Source: Candidatus Omnitrophota bacterium
GTDB lineage: Bacteria > Omnitrophota > Gorgyraeia > Aquiviventales > Aquiviventaceae
Assembly (NCBI GenBank): GCA_016206725.1
Contig: JACQRA010000112.1
Coordinates: 1-7,098, forward strand
Length of the DNA: 7,098 nucleotides
Direction of reading: 5' to 3'
Below the pieces are notes generated by a model. The model had not been told where the DNA came from and searched no databases. It saw nothing but the letters and a program-made list of their open reading frames with translations. The position numbers and the translations under genes were made by a program. This document shows, piece by piece, positions 1-3,756 of this stretch. How positions within the stretch are numbered: the first letter of the stretch is position 1; each line of letters opens with the position of its first letter.

Positions 1-823
1 CTACAAGAGTCATCATATAGGTGTAGTCCTCGAAAGCGCAGTAGGACTCCAGCATCGTGAACTCGGGATTGTGCCTGGTCGAGAGGCCTTCATTGCGAAA
101 CGACCGGTTCAGTTCGTAGACTTTCTCGAATCCCCCGACGAGCAGGCGCTTGAGGTGCAGCTCTGGCGCGAGTCGCAGATACAACTCCATCCCCAAGGCC
201 TTGTGCTGTGTCACGAACGGCTCACCCGCCGCCCCGCCGGGGATCGCATGCATCATCGGGGTTTCGACTTCCAGAAAGCCGTGACGCGAGAGCGTGCCGC
301 GCAGACTGTCTAGCAGCTTGGCGCGTTGTTCGAAGACCCGTCGGACCGGTTCGTTGACGATCAAGTCCACGTAGCGCTTGCGGTAGCGTGTCTCCACATC
401 CTTAAGCCCGTGCCACTTCTCCGGCAGCGGCTCAAGCGATTTCGACAGGATGGTGAACCGCTCCACATTGACGGTCACTTCCTGCGTGCGGGTTTTGAAC
501 AACGTCCCCTCAATGCCCAACCAATCCCCCAAGTCCAGCAGCTCCAACAGTCCGTAGGTCTGCTCTCCAAGGCGCTCTTGGCGAAAACAGACCTGCACCT
601 TGCCGCTCGCATCCCGCACATCGGCAAATGTCATGCCGCCATGCGCGCGGAACGCCATCAGACGACCCGCGGTGGTGACCGCGTCACCGTCTCGGAACTG
701 TTCCACGAGCTGACGGATCGAGGTGGCTTTGGGAAATTTTCCACCGTAGGGCTGAAGGCCTTGGGCCCGAAGGGCTTCAAGCTTCTGTCGGCGTACCGCT
801 CTCAAGTCGTTGACGTTTTCCAT
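1..823 (-). CDS. lysS: Lysyl-tRNA synthetase, class II (N-terminal 274 residues; runs off the window)
   Basis: This cytoplasmic enzyme charges tRNA-Lys with lysine using ATP. The visible part has an N-terminal OB-fold anticodon-binding region (about residues 45-130; the segment GRLMAFRAHGGMTFADVRD is typical). The catalytic core starts near residue 145 (RYRKRYVDL). Motif 1 lies around residues 180-205 (GFLEVETPMM, then IPGGAAGEPF), followed by YLRLAPELHLKRLLVGG. Motif 2 lies at about 241-258 (SFRNEGLSTRHNPEFTMLE). These match bacterial LysRS closely; the family is about 500 residues, so motif 3 and the C-terminus lie outside. The start is the ATG at 821-823, which gives a normal N-terminus (MENVNDLRAVRRQKLEALRAQG); a purine stretch about 12 nt upstream is only a weak ribosome binding site. 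It is downstream of lnt, separated by 77 nt occupied mostly by a structured repeat. Product identification is very secure. Confidence 0.97.
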   Translation of the reverse strand, partial: MENVNDLRAVRRQKLEALRAQGLQPYGGKFPKATSIRQLVEQFRDGDAVTTAGRLMAFRAHGGMTFADVRDASGKVQVCFRQERLGEQTYGLLELLDLGDWLGIEGTLFKTRTQEVTVNVERFTILSKSLEPLPEKWHGLKDVETRYRKRYVDLIVNEPVRRVFEQRAKLLDSLRGTLSRHGFLEVETPMMHAIPGGAAGEPFVTQHKALGMELYLRLAPELHLKRLLVGGFEKVYELNRSFRNEGLSTRHNPEFTMLESYCAFEDYTYMMTLV

Positions 824-844
824 CTCAGACTAAATCTTCTCATT

Positions 845-939
845 ATCCCACCACCTGCTGGACTTTGCCACAGGCAAAGTGGTCGCTAACTGTATTGCCC
901 TCAGCGACCGGCCATTGGCCGACCAGCAGGTGGTGGGAT
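845..939. repeat. 95-bp cloverleaf-forming element with 17-bp terminal inverted repeats
   Basis: The outer arms 845-861 (ATCCCACCACCTGCTGG) and 923-939 are perfect 17-bp reverse complements. Inside, three smaller inverted repeats follow with almost no unpaired bases: 862-869/873-880 (ACTTTGCC and its complement, loop ACA), 881-887/903-909 (GGTCGCT and its complement, 15-nt loop), and 910-913/917-920 (GGCC, loop ATT). The predicted fold is a long stem closing a multi-arm junction, in either DNA strand or in RNA. ATTA occurs at both edges (842-845 and 938-941), but it overlaps the palindromic arms and is weak evidence of a target duplication. The element spans the end of lnt and most of the lnt-lysS gap. 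The architecture suggests a small non-autonomous mobile or REP/MITE-like element, or an intercistronic mRNA structure. No U-run follows on the minus strand, so a classic terminator is unlikely. Confidence 0.75.
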
Positions 940-2523
940 TATAGCAAAGCCGGCGACGAGAAGGACACACAGGATCGCCCACCAATCCCCCCACCGCTCG
1001 TAGAGGGTCGAGACCTCGCTTGCGGCCACGTCACAGGCGGCGAGACCCTCGACAAACAATTCCTCACCCTGCGCATCCCGAACGCTCACAATCCACCGGC
1101 CGGTCGCCGCGATACACCCTGACCATCCCGTATTTGCGGAGCGAATCACGGGGACACGCAGCTCCACCGCGCGCAAGGTGGACGCCTGGGCGTGTTGGTA
1201 GGCGGCCGCCGTCTTGCCGAACCAGGCGTCGTTGGTGATGACCACGAGCCACTGGGCGCCCTGTCGCACAAACCGTCGGGCCAAGTCCGGGAAGATGTCT
1301 TCGAAACAGATCAACACACTGAACTTCAATGGGGAATGCGGAATGCGGAATGCGGAAGTGTTTTGACTTCTTCCGCCAACATGATCGGCGGATCCGCCTG
1401 GCTTTGTGGCGGAGACTTCTGACTTCTGACTTGGAATGGTGAAAACTGTGTAGTCGGAGCCTGGGAGGAAGTCGCCGATGGGAGGCAGGAGGGAGCGAAG
1501 CTGCGGCAGCCATGCCTCGCCAGGGATGAACTCGCCGAATGGGACCAAATGAAGCTTGTCGTAGCGGTGGTGGATGCTGCCATCGGCATTGACCAGTGCT
1601 GCGCTATTGAACAACTTGCGCCGCTGCGGCTCCACAACAGGCGCACCAACAAGCAGCGGCGTCTGCACCGAAGTCGCCAGCGATCGCACCTGCTCGGTGA
1701 GGGTGACATCAGCCACGAGGAAGCCGGGGACGGAAGTCTCGGGCCAAATGATGAGGTCGGGTTGCGACGTTGCCGCTTCGTGAGTGAGACGCTCATACTG
1801 CTTCCAAATAAATTCTTTGGACGCTTCGTCCCACTTCTGCTCTTGCGGGATGTTCCCTTGCACCACCGCGACCTTTACCGGCTCAGTGGCCGGAAGTGGC
1901 TGGAGGCGAAGCTGGCCATAGCTCAACACGCCGAGGAGACACAGCCCCACACCGATCAGCGATCCCCGATGGCGGCTCGGTGAGCGATCCGCGACGAGCC
2001 GCGCGATGACCACGTTGACCATGACGAGGAGAAATGAAACGCCCCACACCCCCGTCACGTCTGCGATTTGAATGATCGGCAGCCACGAGGTCTGCGAGTA
2101 GCCGAGGAGATTCCATCCGAATCCGGAGAGTGCGTGAGCGCGCAGATACTCAAGCGCGACCCAGGTGGAAGGAATCGCGATCAAAAGACGTATCTCGTAT
2201 CTCGTATTTCGTATTTCGCGATGGACGAACCAGCCGAAGAGAGCGAAATACAGAGCAAGATAGGCGCACAAGACGAGCCAGCCGACGACGGTCACATGGA
2301 CCAGCCACCAGATTGACCCGAGGAAAAATACAAGCCCGATCAGGTACGACCACCAAAACGCCCGACGTGGGGTCAGGTCTTGCAATACGACAAACCATGG
2401 CACCAGCGCCACCCACGCCGCCCACGTCTGATTGAAACTCGGGAATGAAAGGATCAACAACGTGGCACTGCTAAGCGCCAACCACAAACGATAGGTAGAG
2501 AAACGCAATGGGAGAGGGTTCAC
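901..2523 (-). CDS. lnt: Apolipoprotein N-acyltransferase Lnt, with repeat-derived insert and tail
   Basis: This inner-membrane enzyme transfers the third acyl chain from a phospholipid to the N-terminal cysteine of lipoproteins. At 540 residues it is somewhat longer than typical. The N-terminal half holds several hydrophobic segments (about 12-28, 33-48, 57-75, 80-99, 157-175, 188-203), and a last membrane segment lies at 511-528. The nitrilase-like periplasmic domain begins near 216 (VKVAVVQGNIPQEQKW). The catalytic triad is visible: Glu262 in WPETSVP, Lys323 in YDKLHLVPFGEF, and Cys406 in LICFED. Lys-to-Cys spacing is 83 residues against 52 in the E. coli enzyme; the excess is an insert at about 365-398 encoded by heptamer repeats. 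The last dozen residues (from IIPPPAG) and the TGA come from the cloverleaf element. The start is GTG, 3 nt after the toxin stop, with no clear Shine-Dalgarno; no alternative ATG exists before residue 168. With the triad intact, the protein is probably functional. Confidence 0.95.
   Translation of the reverse strand: MNPLPLRFSTYRLWLALSSATLLILSFPSFNQTWAAWVALVPWFVVLQDLTPRRAFWWSYLIGLVFFLGSIWWLVHVTVVGWLVLCAYLALYFALFGWFVHREIRNTRYEIRLLIAIPSTWVALEYLRAHALSGFGWNLLGYSQTSWLPIIQIADVTGVWGVSFLLVMVNVVIARLVADRSPSRHRGSLIGVGLCLLGVLSYGQLRLQPLPATEPVKVAVVQGNIPQEQKWDEASKEFIWKQYERLTHEAATSQPDLIIWPETSVPGFLVADVTLTEQVRSLATSVQTPLLVGAPVVEPQRRKLFNSAALVNADGSIHHRYDKLHLVPFGEFIPGEAWLPQLRSLLPPIGDFLPGSDYTVFTIPSQKSEVSATKPGGSADHVGGRSQNTSAFRIPHSPLKFSVLICFEDIFPDLARRFVRQGAQWLVVITNDAWFGKTAAAYQHAQASTLRAVELRVPVIRSANTGWSGCIAATGRWIVSVRDAQGEELFVEGLAACDVAASEVSTLYERWGDWWAILCVLLVAGFAIIPPPAGRPMAGR
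938..946 (-). promoter_or_regulatory. Candidate extended -10 promoter facing lysS
   Basis: On the minus strand, TGCTATAAT (946 down to 938) is a perfect extended -10 box: TGn followed by consensus TATAAT. No convincing -35 box lies 17 nt upstream, which is tolerable for an extended -10 promoter. Initiation would fall near 931, inside the first arm of the cloverleaf element, giving a structured leader of about 110 nt before lysS. The last bases of the hexamer belong to the element's terminal repeat, so the box spans the element junction. It lies within the lnt coding sequence and could arise by chance. Confidence 0.4.
1333..1357. repeat. Heptamer tandem array A, GGAATGC x 3.6
   Basis: Perfect copies of GGAATGC lie at 1333-1339, 1340-1346 and 1347-1353, followed by a partial GGAA. 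Read from the minus strand the array encodes the Lnt stretch SAFRIPHS, a characteristic product of this 7-bp unit because the frame shifts with every copy. It forms the C-terminal part of the insert just before the segment carrying the catalytic Cys406. Confidence 0.9.
1372..1413. repeat. 42-bp inverted-repeat core between heptamer arrays, inside lnt
   Basis: TCCGCCA at 1372-1378 and TGGCGGA at 1407-1413 are inverted repeats. They enclose a perfect 12-bp palindrome GGCGGATCCGCC at 1387-1398. The block is bordered on both sides by GACTTCT (1365-1371 and 1414-1420), so it looks like a small hairpin module sitting between heptamer copies. It is translated in frame as part of Lnt (glycine- and serine-rich residues about 371-385). 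This could be a miniature element or a chance-built hairpin in repeat DNA. Confidence 0.6.
1414..1433. repeat. Heptamer tandem array B, GACTTCT x 2.9
   Basis: GACTTCT occurs at 1414-1420 and 1421-1427, with a third partial copy GACTT at 1428-1432. A further separated copy lies at 1365-1371, on the other side of the inverted-repeat core. On the minus strand it encodes SQKSEV in Lnt, at the N-terminal border of the insert. The unit is unrelated to array A although the period is the same. Confidence 0.8.
2189..2218. repeat. Heptamer tandem array C, CGTAT(C/T)T x 4
   Basis: Four consecutive 7-bp units lie at 2189-2195, 2196-2202 (CGTATCT twice), then 2203-2209 and 2210-2216 (CGTATTT twice), followed by CG. 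The two sequence variants are paired, suggesting duplication after divergence. The minus strand encodes EIRNTRYEIR (Lnt residues 103-112) in a hydrophilic stretch between two membrane segments, a tolerant place for added residues. Confidence 0.85.
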
Positions 2524-2526
2524 AGA

Positions 2527-2817
2527 TTAACTAGGGCGCCAAAGAAACCGTACTGGACGAAGGGCATAAATCACCTTACGGTGCCCGACTGCAACGACCC
2601 AGATGGTCTGGCTTTCGATTCGATAGATCACGCGATAGTCTCCGACGCGGAGCCTCCAGAAACCTTTCAACTGATGGCGTAACGGCTCACCGTAATATTG
2701 CGGTTCGGTGGTCAACCGCTGTTCAATGGCACGCCGAATCCGCGCGCGAATATCCGCATTGAGTTTCGGAAGATCGTCATCGACCACGACGGGGAGATAC
2801 GCGATCTGATACGGCAT
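2527..2817 (-). CDS. RelE/ParE-superfamily toxin of a type II toxin-antitoxin pair
   Basis: This 96-residue protein has the RelE/ParE layout: a first beta strand (MPYQIAYLPVV), a helical region with Arg-rich stretch (about 18-37, ending RRAIEQRL), then LKGFWRLRVGDYRVIYRI (50-67) and the final strand TIWVVAVGHRKVIY (71-84). The GxxRLRxGDYRVIY signature and GHR box are typical of RelE-like ribosome-dependent mRNA interferases. Basic residues Lys51, Arg55, Arg57, Arg62 and Arg80 and the aromatic Tyr84 are candidate active-site positions, by analogy with E. coli RelE. ParE-like gyrase poisoning cannot be excluded from sequence. Its ATG overlaps the antitoxin stop by one base (TAATG), indicating translational coupling and co-expression. 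A 12-residue tail after the last strand (ALRPVRFLWRPS) is longer than in many relatives. It lies 3 nt before lnt. Confidence 0.88.
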   Translation of the reverse strand: MPYQIAYLPVVVDDDLPKLNADIRARIRRAIEQRLTTEPQYYGEPLRHQLKGFWRLRVGDYRVIYRIESQTIWVVAVGHRKVIYALRPVRFLWRPS

Positions 2818-3065
2818 TACCGGCGTCGCTTGGGATGACGCCTCCAGACTTGTTCATGGGTCAGTGCGGTTTTTCGGTCAAATGTTTTCCAACGCTCCTG
2901 AGCCAGTTGCGCCCAGTAGGCGTCCTCATACAGTTCAAGCGCATCGCGAATCAAGTCGCGTGCCTTCAACGAGACCGACACCCCGTCCCGCTTGGCCAAT
3001 TGCCGCACGGATTGCAAGACCGGCTTCTCAAGCACCACGTTGAGCCTTGGAAGTTTTGTTGGCAT
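2817..3065 (-). CDS. Antitoxin, probably ribbon-helix-helix DNA-binding
   Basis: This small basic protein of 82 residues is encoded immediately upstream of the RelE/ParE-like toxin. The N-terminus (LPRLNVVLEKPVLQSVRQLAKRD, shortened here to its edges LPRLNVV and AKRD) reads as a beta strand followed by a helix. A second helix follows (about 32-48, SLKARDLIRDALELYED), matching the ribbon-helix-helix fold of dimeric antitoxins. The C-terminal part (about 50-80, rich in Trp, Lys and Arg) would wrap the toxin. The ATG at 3063-3065 is chosen because GGAGG at 3075-3079 sits 8 nt upstream; a GTG at 3074 overlaps that Shine-Dalgarno and is unlikely. Its role is to neutralise the toxin and repress its own promoter. 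Family membership rests on fold pattern and context, since sequence similarity in these antitoxins is low. Confidence 0.82.
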   Translation of the reverse strand: MPTKLPRLNVVLEKPVLQSVRQLAKRDGVSVSLKARDLIRDALELYEDAYWAQLAQERWKTFDRKTALTHEQVWRRHPKRRR

Positions 3066-3070
3066 CGTCC

Positions 3071-3080
3071 TCACCTCCCC
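3071..3080 (-). promoter_or_regulatory. Strong ribosome binding site of the antitoxin gene
   Basis: The minus strand reads GGGGAGGTGA ending 5 nt before the ATG at 3065, with the GGAGG core 8 nt from the start. It is the best Shine-Dalgarno in the window and fixes the antitoxin start. The toxin behind it has none of comparable strength, as expected for excess antitoxin synthesis. Confidence 0.8.
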
Positions 3081-3086
3081 ACTCAG

Positions 3087-3115
3087 AGTGTATCACAAGT
3101 GATGAACCTAGTCAA
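3087..3115 (-). promoter_or_regulatory. Sigma-70-like promoter of the toxin-antitoxin operon with palindromic operator
   Basis: On the minus strand, TTGACT (3115-3110) and TACACT (3092-3087) are separated by exactly 17 nt, and TGA before the -10 makes a TGn extension. The start would be near 3080, leaving a very short leader of about 15 nt whose 5' end is the Shine-Dalgarno. An inverted repeat ATCAC-N2-GTGAT (3092-3103) covers the spacer and touches the -10 box. This is the usual position for autorepression by an antitoxin or toxin-antitoxin complex. The -35 overlaps the last codons of the upstream membrane gene. This is predicted from sequence only. Confidence 0.6.
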
Positions 3116-3740
3116 CAGGCTTGCGTGCCTGTTGAGATTTCCACACGCCAAACCCGACCAAGGAGCCCCAGATCGTGCCGTGGACCACACTCAGATATCC
3201 CATCTTGCTGGAGATCCACCACCACAACGATCCGAGTATACCACTGATGATCCCCATCATGAGATGGGTCATGAGACGTTTGGAGGTCAACTGCTGACTC
3301 AGATTGAGGAGGGCATAGTAGGCTGCCCCGACCAATCCAAACCAGAAGTAGGGCTGCCATATTCCGCCTCCGAAGGGCCAGATGAACGCGCGGACTATCT
3401 TAGACCAAGTCATCCCTGCCACCTCGCCTTTAAAAATCGGCGGAGTGGTCCAGAAATAATGCAACCATAGAGGGATGCCCGACCACCATCCAGCAAGCCA
3501 GCCGACGACTGGAAGACCCACCAACCGGACTCCCCATGCGCGCTTCAGGAACAACACGGCACCAAGCACGCTGACAACAGCCAAGACCATGCCGTGACAG
3601 AATCCTGCAGGTATGATGGACCATGAGAAGTCCAAGATCTTGATCGAGTAGCAGTGCCACGCGTTCACCATTCCACCGACACCGCCCAGCAATCCAATCA
3701 ACGCCAGCGACCGAGGAGGCATTTTCATCGTTTCACCCAT
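3108..3740 (-). CDS. Hypothetical polytopic membrane protein
   Basis: I do not recognise this family. The 210-residue product is strongly hydrophobic, with about six probable membrane segments (in 210-residue numbering roughly 11-27, 42-65, 71-96, 117-146, 157-176, 186-200). It is rich in Trp and Gly, including WLAGWWSGIPLW and a WWW run near 173-175. The N-terminus is short and the C-terminus ends in a basic hydrophilic tail (KSQQARKPVD). No catalytic motif or metal-binding pattern is evident. The ATG at 3738-3740 is chosen because AGGAAG lies 7 nt upstream; GTG at 3743 and ATG at 3728 are alternatives. It begins 16 nt after the secA stop, so it is probably co-transcribed with secA. That proximity alone does not show a role in protein export. 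Confidence 0.75.
   Translation of the reverse strand: MGETMKMPPRSLALIGLLGGVGGMVNAWHCYSIKILDFSWSIIPAGFCHGMVLAVVSVLGAVLFLKRAWGVRLVGLPVVGWLAGWWSGIPLWLHYFWTTPPIFKGEVAGMTWSKIVRAFIWPFGGGIWQPYFWFGLVGAAYYALLNLSQQLTSKRLMTHLMMGIISGILGSLWWWISSKMGYLSVVHGTIWGSLVGFGVWKSQQARKPVD
3112..3135. repeat. 9-bp perfect hairpin at the 3' end of the membrane-protein gene
   Basis: TCAACAGGC (3112-3120) and GCCTGTTGA (3127-3135) are perfect complements around a 6-nt loop. The sequence lies in the last codons of the membrane-protein gene and includes most of the toxin-antitoxin -35 box. No T-run follows on either strand, so it is not a canonical intrinsic terminator. It may still weaken read-through, or be a second operator half. 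Confidence 0.55.
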
Positions 3741-3756
3741 CACCTATCTTCCTATG

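Noticed and set aside
326..889. A 187-residue plus-strand frame opposite lysS
   Set aside because: It is the antisense shadow of the LysRS catalytic and anticodon-binding regions. Its IIPPPAG end only reflects the left arm of the cloverleaf element.
824..900. A T-box or other tRNA-sensing leader for lysS
   Set aside because: No T-box consensus or specifier-loop architecture is visible; the structure is explained by the symmetric inverted-repeat element.
845..939. An intrinsic terminator or an integron attC site
   Set aside because: No U-run follows the stem on the minus strand, and no integron-type core-site sequences or gene-cassette context are present.
901..2523. lnt as a pseudogene because of its repeats
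   Set aside because: The frame is open from start to stop and the Glu262-Lys323-Cys406 triad and flanking motifs are intact; the repeats add residues in frame.
3112..3135. A rho-independent terminator after the membrane-protein gene
   Set aside because: The 9-bp stem is perfect, but no T-tract follows on either strand and the stem lies before the stop codon.
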